Shown piece after piece: positions 47,840 to 57,549 of a DNA stretch of 64,000 nt. How positions within the stretch are numbered: position 1 is the stretch's first letter; each line of letters starts with the position of its first letter. The DNA is taken from positions 1-64,000 of the forward strand of contig JABSRB010000002.1 of assembly GCA_013215375.1 (NCBI GenBank). Direction: 5' to 3'. The stretch comes from Oceanospirillaceae bacterium (GTDB lineage: Bacteria; Pseudomonadota; Gammaproteobacteria; Pseudomonadales; Balneatricaceae). Both the position numbers and the translations under genes were made by a program. A model generated the notes under the pieces. It did no database searches, was not told the DNA's origin, and saw only the letters and a program-made list of their open reading frames with translations.

Positions 47840-49618
47840 CTATAACGGCCAAACCAACATAATTAGAGGCACCGCTATTAACACAATAATAATATCCAAT
47901 GGCAATCCCATGCGCCAATAGTCACCGAACTGATAACCCCCTGGGCCCATTACCAAAGTATTTGACTGATGCCCGATGGGCGTCATAAATGCACAGGAGG
48001 CACCCACAGCTACCGTCATAAAGAAAGGATCTGCGTTAACACCTAGCCCCTGAGAAATACTATAGGCCAGCGGCGCCATCACCACTGCGGTGGCGGCATT
48101 GTTAATCACATCAGATAACCACATGGTCATCACCAACAGCGCGCCGATAATCATATATATCGGCAGTCCCTGTGTGACACCCAACAACTGATCGGCCACT
48201 AGTGCAGTAAGACCGGTATTCTCTAAGGCTTTACCGACAGGAATTAAACATGCCAGTAAAATAATCACAGGCCAATCGATAGCATCGTATAAATTGCGCA
48301 CAGGAATTAGCTCAAGTAATACGTAGACCATCACCGCCAAAACAAAGACTATCTCCAGAGGCAGTATTTTCAACACTCCTAGCGCCACTGCAAGGGCAAA
48401 GATGCTCAGCGCCATAGTGACTTTTCTGGGTCCGCCTAAGGTTAAATTGCGCTCAGCTAAGGGGACTAAACCCAACTCGGACAACTGCTCCTCCACCGCT
48501 TCAGCAGCACCTTGCAGCAATAGTATATCGCCTGCTTTAAAAGTCTGCTTTCTGATTCTGCGCTGTACTCTTTTGCCCTCTCGAGCCAAACCCACTAATG
48601 CTAACGAACTATTACTGCGTCTGCGCAAATAGGGAACGCCTCTTCCCTCCAAGCAAGATCCCCGTTTAATAACGCCCTCGACCAAGGTAAGATTTCCCTG
48701 AGTGAGTTCTGCAAATTTTTTATCGGCACTAGTGATCAATTCCAAATCATTGTGATCTAACAATAACTGGATTTCAGAAGGGTCAGCCTGCAGGATTAAT
48801 ATATCTCCCGCTTGCAGGCGCTGAAAGCGCTTCATCGACATTGTCTCACCGTGACGATGTGCGATACCGACCACTTCTATGCTGCCCTTTTCCAACCCTT
48901 TAATCACATCTGCGCTCTGACCCACCAATTCAGAATTTTCGTTGATAATTACTTCAGTGAGATAGTCGCCAATGGCAAATAGCTGTTCTGGAGCACTGCG
49001 ATTTAACCGCTCTTTGGGGATAAGACGCCAACCTATCAGCCCGATGAACAGCACGCCCACCAACGCGATACATACACCCACCGGCGAGAAATCAAACATC
49101 GAAAACGCCTCACCGGAAACCTCGGCGCGCATCATCGCAATAATGATATTTGGCGGGGTACCAATAGCAGTAGTCATTCCCCCTAAAATACTGCCGAACG
49201 CCAGCGGCATTAGCAGTATTGCAGGGGAGCGATTGTGTGCCGCGCAAGTGGATATCGCCACAGGCAACATTAAAGCTAAAGCCCCAACATTATTCATAAA
49301 CGATGAAGCTATAGTCACTACAGCTGTCAGCAGCAAGATGTGGATTAATAAATTTTGTGTGTAGGGCATTAATGTTTGCGCGATAAGATCAACAACACCG
49401 CAGCGGCGCATCACATCAGATATAACTAACACTGCAGCGACAGTGATCACAGCGGGGTGACCGAAACCAGTGAAGGCCAATTCGGAGGAGACTAAGCCCG
49501 TTAATACACAGCTGCCCAGGGAGAGTCCGGCAACAATATCGTGACGATATTTTCCCCAGATAAATAACACGATGGTTAATAGTAATATGATCGCAATTAA
49601 CAGCTGCTGATAAGTCAT
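47840..49618 (-). CDS. SLC13-type permease with TrkA-C domains
   Basis: A 592-aa inner-membrane transporter of the DASS/SLC13 family (sulfate, dicarboxylate or similar anions). Membrane helices at about 5-200 and 400-592 flank a cytoplasmic insert of about 200 residues with two RCK/TrkA-C domains (about 210-295 and 300-380). GSILGGMTTAIGTPPNIIIA and SCAFMTPIGHQSNTLVMGPG are the two substrate/sodium-binding motifs. It stands alone; the substrate cannot be named. Confidence 0.87.
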   Translation of the reverse strand: MTYQQLLIAIILLLTIVLFIWGKYRHDIVAGLSLGSCVLTGLVSSELAFTGFGHPAVITVAAVLVISDVMRRCGVVDLIAQTLMPYTQNLLIHILLLTAVVTIASSFMNNVGALALMLPVAISTCAAHNRSPAILLMPLAFGSILGGMTTAIGTPPNIIIAMMRAEVSGEAFSMFDFSPVGVCIALVGVLFIGLIGWRLIPKERLNRSAPEQLFAIGDYLTEVIINENSELVGQSADVIKGLEKGSIEVVGIAHRHGETMSMKRFQRLQAGDILILQADPSEIQLLLDHNDLELITSADKKFAELTQGNLTLVEGVIKRGSCLEGRGVPYLRRRSNSSLALVGLAREGKRVQRRIRKQTFKAGDILLLQGAAEAVEEQLSELGLVPLAERNLTLGGPRKVTMALSIFALAVALGVLKILPLEIVFVLAVMVYVLLELIPVRNLYDAIDWPVIILLACLIPVGKALENTGLTALVADQLLGVTQGLPIYMIIGALLVMTMWLSDVINNAATAVVMAPLAYSISQGLGVNADPFFMTVAVGASCAFMTPIGHQSNTLVMGPGGYQFGDYWRMGLPLDIIIVLIAVPLIMLVWPL

Positions 49619-49728
49619 AAGTAGACAGTCCCTGTTACTTATTTTTAGATAATATTAGTAGACTTTACACTTTATTGTATCGTTATCGATAGAGAGGCTG
49701 GAAAATCAGCCATGAAGAGAGGAAGGCT

Positions 49729-49762
49729 ATCCACAGCAGGTCAGAGCTAACATGCTGTGGAT
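49729..49762 (-). terminator. Hairpin after the potC-like gene
   Basis: A perfect 10-bp stem ATCCACAGCA / TGCTGTGGAT with a 14-nt loop lies just past the end of the transporter operon. The T-run on the minus strand is poor, so a 3' stability role is possible. Confidence 0.55.
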
Positions 49763-49780
49763 TAATTTTAGATCGTGCTA

Positions 49781-50632
49781 TTAAGCGGGCGCTAAACCTC
49801 TCTGCCTTTCACTTCTTCTGCGAATCAGCTCAAGGAATGTCAGTAAAAATATAGAAATTATCACTAACAAAGTAGCTACCGCCAAAATGGTCGGACTGAT
49901 TTGCTCGCGGATACCGCCCCACATCTGCAACGGAATAGTACGTTCTTCAACACCGGCAATAAAGATCGCCACGACTACTTCATCAAAAGAGGTAATAAAG
50001 GCAAATAGCGCACCAGAGATAACACCAGGTGTCACTAGCGGCAACATCACTTTAAAGAAAACCGTGGTAGGCTTTGCACCTAAGCCTGCTGCTGCTCTGG
50101 TGAGAGAGTGATCAAAGCCCGACAGTGTGGCTGTCACTGTGATCACCACAAAGGGTATACCCAAGGCGGTGTGGGCCAATATAAGCCCTAAGAAAGTACC
50201 GGCTAAATTAATACTCGAATAGAAGAAAAACATGCCCGCCGCCGAGATAATCAACGGCACAATCATTGGCGAAATCAAGATACTCATGATGACTGCACGA
50301 TAGGGCATTTCAGGTCGAGAGAGACCAAGCGCCGCTAATGTACCCAATGATGTGGCGATAATGGTCGAGCAAATCGCCACAAAGAAACTGTTTTTTATCG
50401 AACGCATCCACTCTTCACTGGCAAAGAATTCCTCGTACCAGCGCAGCGAGTAACCCGCTGGATCAAGAGATAACATCTCTGGGGTAAAAGTAAAATATGG
50501 CTGCACGTTAAAAGACAGCGGAATAATGATTAATATTGGGCCAATCAAAAATAAAAATATCAAGGCGCATATGATCCGATAGGAATAGTACCAAGTGCGT
50601 TCTAGTTTGCCTGCGTAAGTTGGTATTGCCAT
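49781..50632 (-). CDS. ABC transporter permease, PotC-like
   Basis: A 283-aa inner-membrane protein of the spermidine/putrescine-type importer family with six predicted membrane segments. The coupling motif is in LTRAAAGLGAKPTTVFFKVM near 175-194. GGGAGA precedes the ATG. It is 12 nt downstream of the PotB-like gene and is the last gene of the operon. The neighbouring creatinase suggests creatine or another guanidino/amino compound as cargo. Confidence 0.87.
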   Translation of the reverse strand: MAIPTYAGKLERTWYYSYRIICALIFLFLIGPILIIIPLSFNVQPYFTFTPEMLSLDPAGYSLRWYEEFFASEEWMRSIKNSFFVAICSTIIATSLGTLAALGLSRPEMPYRAVIMSILISPMIVPLIISAAGMFFFYSSINLAGTFLGLILAHTALGIPFVVITVTATLSGFDHSLTRAAAGLGAKPTTVFFKVMLPLVTPGVISGALFAFITSFDEVVVAIFIAGVEERTIPLQMWGGIREQISPTILAVATLLVIISIFLLTFLELIRRRSERQRGLAPA

Positions 50633-50644
50633 CTTGTTATCTCC

Positions 50645-51907
50645 CTAACCCATTTTCATCTTGTCGATGCCAATCACTTTATTAAAGATGGCATAAAAGA
50701 CCATCACTATCACTAACAGGATAAAGCCGAGTGCGCCCGCCAATCCCCAGTTCAATGAGTTTTGCATATGATATGCGATCATATTACTAATCAGTAAACC
50801 ACTTTGTCCGCCGACTAACGCCGGTGTAATGTAATAGCCAATAGAGAGGATAAACACTAATAGCGAACCGGCACCTATGCCTGTCACTGTCATCGGAATA
50901 TAAACACGTATAAATGCAGTCACCGGATTAGCACCCAGAGAAAGTGCTGCACGCATATAAGTTGGCGGAATGGTCTTCATCACTGAATACAGTGGTAACA
51001 CCATGAACGGTAATAAAATATGGGTCATGGCGACGATAGTACCGGTCTTGTTAAATATCATCTGCAGGCGCCCTGCCTCGTCGATAATATTCATCCACAC
51101 CAGCACATCATTGAGCACCCCTTGAGTTTGCAGCAGCACAATCCAAGTGGTGGTACGCACTAATAGTGAAGTCCAAAATGGCAGCAGCACTAATATCATT
51201 AATAAATTACTTTTTGCCAGTGGCAATGTCGCCAGTAAATAGGCAATCGGATAAGCCAATAAAATACAGATCGCAGTGATGGTAAAACTCATCATCAAAG
51301 TGCGGCCAAACAACGCTTTATAAATCTGTTTATTTTCTGGCTTGGCGACTATTTCGCCCTGATCATTGGTTTTGTAATCAACGGCGGCAATCAGATAGGA
51401 ATAAGTAAACTGACCAGATTCGCGTTTAATCAGGGCCCATACAGCAACATCACCCCACGACTTATTAATCTTGATCATCTGTTCTTTATAAGGGCCCTGG
51501 GTCAGCTTGACTGCTTTGCGAGCCGAACCGCTAATCACCCGGCGCATACCACTGCGTTCATAGTTTAAACGCGAGGCAACTTTACCTATATTTTTATTTT
51601 TACGCCCCATTGTAAGGTCGGTAACCAGCGCCGCATAAGTTGCTTCGTCGGGGAGTTCAACGCCATCCCAGCGTGCTAACGCCTCAGTTACATTGGGCAT
51701 GATTGTTTGCACTTGTGGGTTTTCTACACCACGCAAACTCATATTAACCACGGGAATAATAAAACTAACGAGAATAAATATCAGTAGTGGCGCCACTAAC
51801 AAAAATGCCCAAATTTTCAATTTACGCTGGGATCTTCGCAAACTGACTTTTAATGGCACGCCATCATTCGTCGTCATTTCGCCTACTTTGGAATATGTAT
51901 TTGCCAT
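50645..51907 (-). CDS. ABC transporter permease, PotB-like, with long periplasmic insert
   Basis: A 420-aa permease, about 120 residues longer than E. coli PotB. A basic cytoplasmic N-terminus and first membrane helix (about 35-57) are followed by an extra hydrophilic domain of about 140 residues (60-200), then five more helices. The coupling motif is MRAALSLGANPVTAFIRVYI. The insert is a feature of a subgroup of polyamine-like permeases and could contact the binding protein. Confidence 0.85.
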   Translation of the reverse strand: MANTYSKVGEMTTNDGVPLKVSLRRSQRKLKIWAFLLVAPLLIFILVSFIIPVVNMSLRGVENPQVQTIMPNVTEALARWDGVELPDEATYAALVTDLTMGRKNKNIGKVASRLNYERSGMRRVISGSARKAVKLTQGPYKEQMIKINKSWGDVAVWALIKRESGQFTYSYLIAAVDYKTNDQGEIVAKPENKQIYKALFGRTLMMSFTITAICILLAYPIAYLLATLPLAKSNLLMILVLLPFWTSLLVRTTTWIVLLQTQGVLNDVLVWMNIIDEAGRLQMIFNKTGTIVAMTHILLPFMVLPLYSVMKTIPPTYMRAALSLGANPVTAFIRVYIPMTVTGIGAGSLLVFILSIGYYITPALVGGQSGLLISNMIAYHMQNSLNWGLAGALGFILLVIVMVFYAIFNKVIGIDKMKMG

Positions 51908-52022
51908 AAGTTTTCGACCTAATTACAGAGTGAATCATTTATTATAATTATATTAACTAGAAAATTGCTCTCTAGACTTTTTGCAGGAGCATTGAGACTT
52001 GGTGCTAGAAGGCTGCCTGAAA

Positions 52023-52224
52023 ACAGACTGATCTACTCCGATCACAATCCTTGGACAGCCTCATAGGAGGCTGTCCAACAACAGACTAATCTACTGCGAC
52101 CAAGGCTATTTGGTTAAAATTAACGCTCATTCTCGTTAAATAGCACGCTATTCTCCTCAAATGACCGCTAATTTTTCTTCAAATAGCCTTGCTCTCGCTA
52201 CGATCGCAGTCCTCGGACAGCCTC
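52023..52224. repeat. Nested repeat element between binding-protein and permease genes
   Basis: A 19-mer is repeated at 52023 and 52081 (17 of 19 identical). A 24-mer containing GGACAGCCTC is repeated at 52039 and 52201 (21 of 24). Perfect 12-bp inverted ends CAAGGCTATTTG / CAAATAGCCTTG (52101-52112, 52180-52191) bound a 91-bp insert. The insert holds three degenerate about 21-bp units starting GCT (52125, 52147, 52167). A perfect 10-bp stem-loop (52053-52076) lies in the first copy. Confidence 0.7.
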
Positions 52225-52232
52225 CTAGGATA

Positions 52233-52291
52233 GGGGCGAGATCAAACAACATTTGATTTCGCCCCCAGGGCTCATATTAAGACCGAGCCCT
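52233..52291 (-). other. Two strong hairpins directly after the binding-protein gene
   Basis: Stem GGGGCGA-ATCAAA / TTTGAT-TCGCCCC spans 52233-52265, and AGGGCTC / GAGCCCT spans 52267-52291. They begin 13 nt past the stop at 52304. Such hairpins after a periplasmic binding protein often protect its mRNA and allow higher expression than the permeases. Confidence 0.7.
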
Positions 52292-52303
52292 TTTCAATAT
52301 GTC

Positions 52304-53401
52304 TTACTTAGCTAACCAAGCGTTAAAGCGCTCGCTCATGTCATCTTTGTTGTTAGCCCACCATTCAGCGTTCTTAATGATTGGGTTTTTGAAGTTATCA
52401 GGATTTGTCGGCATATGAGGCTTCATGTCGATACCAGTGTCTGCATGCTTATCGACAAACGCCGATGATGACTTACGGGCAGGCCCGTAGGCGATAAACT
52501 TAGACTGATCAGCTAAACGCTGAGTATCTGTGGCGAATTTCAAATAAGCCTTCATCGCTGTAGTCAATTTACCTTTTGGTACAACCCAGCCATCAATTTC
52601 GGCTACTTGACCGTCCCAGATGATTGTAAAAGGTTGTTTTTCATTAACTTGGGCACCAAAGAAGCGACCATTGTAACCACTGGCTATGCTAACTTCTTTA
52701 TCTGATAGTAGTTGTGGCGGCTGTGCTCCAGCCGTCCACCAGATAACAGAATCTTTGATGGTATCCAACTTTTTGAAGGCACGATCCACACCTTCTTCAG
52801 TACTTAATACGTCATAGACATCTTTAGCGGCTACGCCATCGGCAAGAAGAGCCCATTCCAAATTACCCGCTGGAATTTTCTCTAAGGCACGCTTACCAGG
52901 GAATTTTTTTAGATCGAACATATCAGAAACAGTCGTTGGCTTCTCACCTGGGAACATCTCATCGTTATAGGCAAGTAGTGTTGCATAGACAATTTGTGGA
53001 ATGAAACAACCATTCAGGCCGCCGACAAAATCTTTACTCGGTAAAGTTCCATCTGGCGCTGCAGCAAGAATTTCATCGTAGTTAATTTCTTCAACTAATC
53101 CTTCATCACAGGCAATCATCGCATCGCCTTCCAGGATATCAACCAAATCCCAAGTCACGTTATTGGCTTCTACCTGAGAGCGAATACCCGCCAGAGCAGT
53201 ACCTGACTTATCTTCATGTAAGAATTTAGTACCTGTTTTAGCAGTGTAGGGCTCGGAGTAAGCACGTTGCTGACTCTTAGTATAAGCGCCGCCCCATGAT
53301 ACTACGGTAAAGGTTTCTTCTGCCTGAGCTATACCAGTCAAAGAGACCGCAGCAACCGCTGTCGCGACAATTGAACGTTTCAGTAACTTCTTCATCTTCA
53401 T
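52304..53401 (-). CDS. ABC transporter substrate-binding protein, PotD-like
   Basis: A 365-aa periplasmic protein of SBP family 1/PotD type. The signal peptide is about 1-27 (ending IAQA). The mature protein starts EETFTVVSWGGAYTKSQQRA, and WDLVDILEGDAMIACDEGLV and ASGYNGRFFGAQVNEKQPFT are typical of polyamine-type binding proteins. Two ATG codons, at 53401 and 53395, follow AAGGA; either may be used. It lies between the ATPase gene and the hairpin/repeat block. Confidence 0.86.
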   Translation of the reverse strand: MKMKKLLKRSIVATAVAAVSLTGIAQAEETFTVVSWGGAYTKSQQRAYSEPYTAKTGTKFLHEDKSGTALAGIRSQVEANNVTWDLVDILEGDAMIACDEGLVEEINYDEILAAAPDGTLPSKDFVGGLNGCFIPQIVYATLLAYNDEMFPGEKPTTVSDMFDLKKFPGKRALEKIPAGNLEWALLADGVAAKDVYDVLSTEEGVDRAFKKLDTIKDSVIWWTAGAQPPQLLSDKEVSIASGYNGRFFGAQVNEKQPFTIIWDGQVAEIDGWVVPKGKLTTAMKAYLKFATDTQRLADQSKFIAYGPARKSSSAFVDKHADTGIDMKPHMPTNPDNFKNPIIKNAEWWANNKDDMSERFNAWLAK

Positions 53402-53487
53402 CTTTTCCTTTTTTTATTAATACTTAAGGTCAATATTCGATATTACTTTTGAAATTTACTTTTTTATTTTCAACTTTTTAAATGCGA

Positions 53488-54582
53488 TTAAGCATCTAAA
53501 GCGCGACAGTCATCAGTATCCCAACCGATCGAAATCGACTCTCCACGTTTCATATGCTGTTGATTGTGAGTATTGGGCACTTTAATAATAAAATCTGTGT
53601 TGCCTGATACAGAGACTCTAGTACGAGTGTGATCACCGTGATAGATCAGCTCTTCCACTGTGGCATTACAATTATTGGCACAGGTACCCGCTGCAGGATT
53701 AACGGTGACACGCTCTGGGCGTAACGACAAGGTTGTATCATCGCCGACTGCGCCAACATTAATTTTCTTCGCCTGTACCACCCCGCCGCCACCTTTGAGC
53801 TCAACGGTGCAAATATCACCATTTATTGCAGTGACTTTACCCATCAAGCGGTTGTTTTCACCAATAAAATTGGCGACAAATGCATTGCAGGGCTGATCAT
53901 ATAATACATGGGGGGTTGCCAGCTGCTGTACGATGCCATCATCAAATACCGCGATACGATCAGACATGGTAAGTGCTTCCACTTGATCGTGGGTCACATA
54001 CAACATAGTGACCCCTAAATCTTCATGGATATGTTTAATTTCGTATTGCATCTCTTCACGCAAGTTTTTATCTAGTGCGCCTAACGGCTCATCCATCAAT
54101 ACTAGTTTTGGCTCAAACACCAAAGCTCTAGCCACGGCAACACGCTGCTGCTGGCCTCCAGATAACTGTGCGGGACGACGATTGGCAAAATGGTCTAATC
54201 GAACCATTTTTAAGGCGTGATTAACTTTATCAGTAATTTCAGACTTACCCATTTTGCGAACTTGCAACGGGAAAGCTAAGTTTTCGGCGACGCTCATATG
54301 CGGGAACAGTGCGTAATTTTGGAACACCATGCCGATATCACGTTTGTGCGGGGCAACGTTATTGATGGACTGACCATCGAGGATAATATCACCGCTAGTA
54401 GCGGTTTCAAAACCTGCTAACATCATTAGACAAGTCGTTTTACCCGAACCTGAGGGGCCCAACATGGTTAAGAACTCACCTCTGACCATGTCGACATTAA
54501 AATCTTTTACGACTAAATGGACTCCATCATAACTCTTTTGTACATTCTTAAATTGTACTAAAAAATCCGAATTTGAATCCAT
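53488..54582 (-). CDS. ABC transporter ATPase, PotA-like
   Basis: A 364-aa ATPase with an N-terminal nucleotide-binding domain and a C-terminal TOBE-type regulatory domain (about 280-360). Walker A GPSGSGKTT (about 41-49), Q-loop VFQNYALFPHMSV, signature LSGGQQQRVAVARAL, Walker B LVLMDEPLGALD and switch His in YVTHDQVEAL are present. ATG 54582 with GGAGAG is preferred to a TTG upstream. It is first in the A-D-B-C operon, 722 nt downstream of creatinase on the same strand. Confidence 0.88.
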   Translation of the reverse strand: MDSNSDFLVQFKNVQKSYDGVHLVVKDFNVDMVRGEFLTMLGPSGSGKTTCLMMLAGFETATSGDIILDGQSINNVAPHKRDIGMVFQNYALFPHMSVAENLAFPLQVRKMGKSEITDKVNHALKMVRLDHFANRRPAQLSGGQQQRVAVARALVFEPKLVLMDEPLGALDKNLREEMQYEIKHIHEDLGVTMLYVTHDQVEALTMSDRIAVFDDGIVQQLATPHVLYDQPCNAFVANFIGENNRLMGKVTAINGDICTVELKGGGGVVQAKKINVGAVGDDTTLSLRPERVTVNPAAGTCANNCNATVEELIYHGDHTRTRVSVSGNTDFIIKVPNTHNQQHMKRGESISIGWDTDDCRALDA

Positions 54583-55304
54583 ATAACTCTCCAATCATGT
54601 TTTTATTTTTTTTAACTGAAATAATATTAGCATATGCATAAAAGTTTTATAACCAGCTGTCGCTTCTAGTTAAAACATTGATAACTATTATAAAAAATGA
54701 CGCCATAAAACAACATTATTTTAGCTGATATTTTAAAAATTTATTCAACTAGGGCAAGTATTTACCAGCCAAATTTGAATTGCAATATTGATATTCACCA
54801 AAGATATTCAGCTTACAGAGATATTAACTAATAGCGACGGATACTCACCACATCCTTGTCCTCAAAAAGGCTCACTAGAAGAAAAGGAAACTCAGGGCTT
54901 AACCTCGCTACCGCTCATCATTGATGTTTATATATTTAATGATTTATTTAGCAACAAATCCCTATAACATAAGTTTCTGGTGCATCTAATGGCACTTATT
55001 CAAAGCGCCAATCTAATCAATAATATTAGTCTATGTATCTTTACAATCACTAACCAGAAGTTCAGCTGTACAGTATTAAAGCAGCACCCATCACACTTAA
55101 AAAGACCATACAACTAAAGTAATACTCCTCTATAAAATCTACTAAAATTCAGTCAATCCTCATCAATTTTAGCAACAAGCTATATAAAATCAGACAATTC
55201 ACCTATTTTTTTTTCATTTACAGAGAATTATTCTGCAATAAACCTTATGTTTTAATTAGTTTTAAATATAGATGATATTTTATTTTTTGTGCTGAATATT
55301 TAGC
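54583..55304. other. 722-nt AT-rich gap between creatinase and potA-like gene
   Basis: No supportable gene, terminator hairpin or long repeat was seen. The length and base bias suggest an independent promoter region for the transporter operon. Confidence 0.45.
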
Positions 55305-56513
55305 TTATGTAATAACTAAATGTTCAGGCCCGTAGGGGAACTGCGTTATGTTTTCATTTCCCTGCTCAGTAATCACCAAAATGTCGTGTTCTCTATAGCC
55401 ACCAGCTCCCGGCAAATGGTTTGGTATAGTGATCATCGGCTCCATAGAAATCACCATGCCTGGTAGCAATACCGTGTCACAATCTTCGCGTAATTCAAGC
55501 CCCGCTTCTCGCCCATAATAATGGCTTAAAATACCAAAGGAGTGACCATAGCCAAAGGAGCGATACTGCAGTAAATCGTACTCTGCGTAGAGCTGATTAA
55601 GCTCTGCTGCAATCTCAGAGCATTTGTTGCCCGCTACCAGTAATGCTTTACCACGCTCGTGCACCAAACAGTTAATTTCCCACAGTCGCAACTGCTCGTC
55701 ATTGACGCTACCTGCAAATAAAGTGCGCTCTAATGCCACATAATAACCGGCTACCATTGGGAAACAATTGAGCGACAAGATATCGCCCTGCTCTATTCTT
55801 CTAGAGGTGACCGGATTGTGCGCACCATCTGTATTCAACCCTGACTGGAACCAAGTCCAAGTATCTAACAGCTCGCCATCGGGCCACACTTTAGCGATTT
55901 CTCGCACCATAGTAGCGGTAGAGTGCAGCGCCACTTCCGCTTCACTCACTCCTACTTTCGCAGCTTCGACACAAGCCGCTCCGCCTATATCGGCAATGCG
56001 GGTCATTTTTTTGATATGTATTATTTCTTCACTGGATTTAATCATCCGTAAAGACATCGTAGCAGCTGCTATATCAACAAATTCAATATTGGGAAATGCT
56101 TGTTTCAATTTAGCCAATTGATCCAAAGTACAGTGATCAAACTCAATCCCCAAGCGCCGCACATTTTTTGTCAGCTGCTTGATGGCGATAAAAAAATTAT
56201 CTTTGTGCCAATCTGTGTAGGTTATATTATCCCCGCGGGTACGGCGCCATGGCTGGCCACCGTCAATCCCAGCACTGACACTCGTGACATTATCCTGATC
56301 TATCACCAATGCGTAGTTACGCCCAAAATAACAGTATAAGAAATCAGCGTAATAACAAATGTTATGATAAGAACTAAACAATACTGCATCGATTTGACGA
56401 GCACTCATCAAGGCTCGAATCGCAGTGTGCCTGCTGTTGTATTCGCTTTTGGAAAAAGTCCCGGGGGCCTTACGCCCATTATCGGCAAAACTTTGTATTG
56501 ATGGCATCTGCAT
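55305..56513 (-). CDS. Creatinase (creatine amidinohydrolase)
   Basis: Creatinase (EC 3.5.3.3) splits creatine to sarcosine and urea in the cytoplasm. The 402-aa protein has the pita-bread fold of the M24 family and follows remembered Pseudomonas creatinase almost throughout: FSSYHNICYYADFLYCYFGR, SAGIDGGQPWRRTRGDN, TWFQSGLNTDGAHNPVTSRR, SFGYGHSFGILSHYYGREAG. Active-site residues F63, H233, E263, H325 and E359 correspond to F62, H232, E262, H324 and E358. The ATG has AGGAG at 6 nt. The divergent LysR gene probably regulates it; DMSP lyase DddP is a less likely alternative. Confidence 0.88.
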   Translation of the reverse strand: MQMPSIQSFADNGRKAPGTFSKSEYNSRHTAIRALMSARQIDAVLFSSYHNICYYADFLYCYFGRNYALVIDQDNVTSVSAGIDGGQPWRRTRGDNITYTDWHKDNFFIAIKQLTKNVRRLGIEFDHCTLDQLAKLKQAFPNIEFVDIAAATMSLRMIKSSEEIIHIKKMTRIADIGGAACVEAAKVGVSEAEVALHSTATMVREIAKVWPDGELLDTWTWFQSGLNTDGAHNPVTSRRIEQGDILSLNCFPMVAGYYVALERTLFAGSVNDEQLRLWEINCLVHERGKALLVAGNKCSEIAAELNQLYAEYDLLQYRSFGYGHSFGILSHYYGREAGLELREDCDTVLLPGMVISMEPMITIPNHLPGAGGYREHDILVITEQGNENITQFPYGPEHLVIT

Positions 56514-56653
56514 AAGTCGCTCCTAAAGATTTATATTGGCTCTATTAAATCCTGCGTTAGCTCCTAGTTCAAACGAATGATTTTCCATCATTCGTTGAAT
56601 TTTATTCATCGAAATTCTATAGTTAAATCTTTGTAAACTTTCGCTGAGGGATT

Positions 56654-57532
56654 ATGCACAATTTACCTTTTAAAGCGCTGTATACCTTTGCTGTAGTCGC
56701 GCGCTGCAATAATTTTCAAGATGCGGCAAAACTGCTGTTTGTCACTCCCTCTGCCGTGAGCCACCAGATTAAAAATTTAGAGCTATATCTAGGTAACACT
56801 TTGTTTTTAAGGAAAGGAAATCAATTAAAGCTACTGCCACAGGCGGAGCATCTCGCCAAAGCACTAAATGCATCATTTAGCGACATTAACACCGCTTGTG
56901 ATGCACTAAGGCCCTCAGCACCTTCGAGGAAGCTGGTAATTGCAGCAATACCCTCAGTAGCCACTTGCTGGCTGATTCCCAGGTTGAAAGATTTTCAACG
57001 ATCTTTCCCCGACATAGACTTGCGTATTACTTATGCCATGCACGGTACCACACTCGATTTCAATGACATCGACATCGCTTTTGTTTACGCCAACACACCA
57101 CCGCAGCTACCCAATATTAAAACGCAATTATTTCGCAGTGCTAAAAGCTATCCAGTCTGTAGTGCAGAATTTTATAATGGCTATTTATCAAACCATGCAG
57201 ATATAACAAAGGGGCCTTTCTTACAAGACTCAAACATGAATGACGGTTGGCCTCAATGGTTCAAGAAGGCGGGGAGCAGCGCCCCAAATTGTCATTTAGG
57301 ACTAGCCTTTGATGATTTTAATCTATTGCGTTCAGCAGCGCTCTCGGGACAAGGCGTAGCCTTGTGTGCAAAAGCATTAATTGCAGATGATTTAGCCAGT
57401 AAACGCTTAGTGCTACTGAGCGATATCTCCATTAATGAGGACGCTGGCTACTACTTATTACAGAAACAACAAGACTCTGCTGAATTAAAACAGCAGAGCC
57501 AAGTGTTTATAGATTGGGTTTTAGCTTCTTAA
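56654..57532 (+). CDS. LysR-family transcription regulator
   Basis: A 292-aa regulator with an N-terminal helix-turn-helix (about 5-63; FAVVARCNNFQDAAKLLFVT, SAVSHQIKNLELYLGNTLF) and a C-terminal effector domain (about 90-290). It most recalls the GcvA-like branch (YFLLQ-type end, HISH). It is divergent from creatinase with 140 nt between them, the classic LysR arrangement, so creatine or a related compound is a reasonable inducer guess. It converges with the TauE gene. Confidence 0.88.
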   Translation: MHNLPFKALYTFAVVARCNNFQDAAKLLFVTPSAVSHQIKNLELYLGNTLFLRKGNQLKLLPQAEHLAKALNASFSDINTACDALRPSAPSRKLVIAAIPSVATCWLIPRLKDFQRSFPDIDLRITYAMHGTTLDFNDIDIAFVYANTPPQLPNIKTQLFRSAKSYPVCSAEFYNGYLSNHADITKGPFLQDSNMNDGWPQWFKKAGSSAPNCHLGLAFDDFNLLRSAALSGQGVALCAKALIADDLASKRLVLLSDISINEDAGYYLLQKQQDSAELKQQSQVFIDWVLAS

Positions 57533-57549
57533 CATCAGTTTAACGTTCA

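Noticed and set aside
55305-56513. DMSP lyase DddP or aminopeptidase P
   Set aside because: Both share the M24 fold, but length and the creatinase-specific segments and active-site residues match creatinase throughout.
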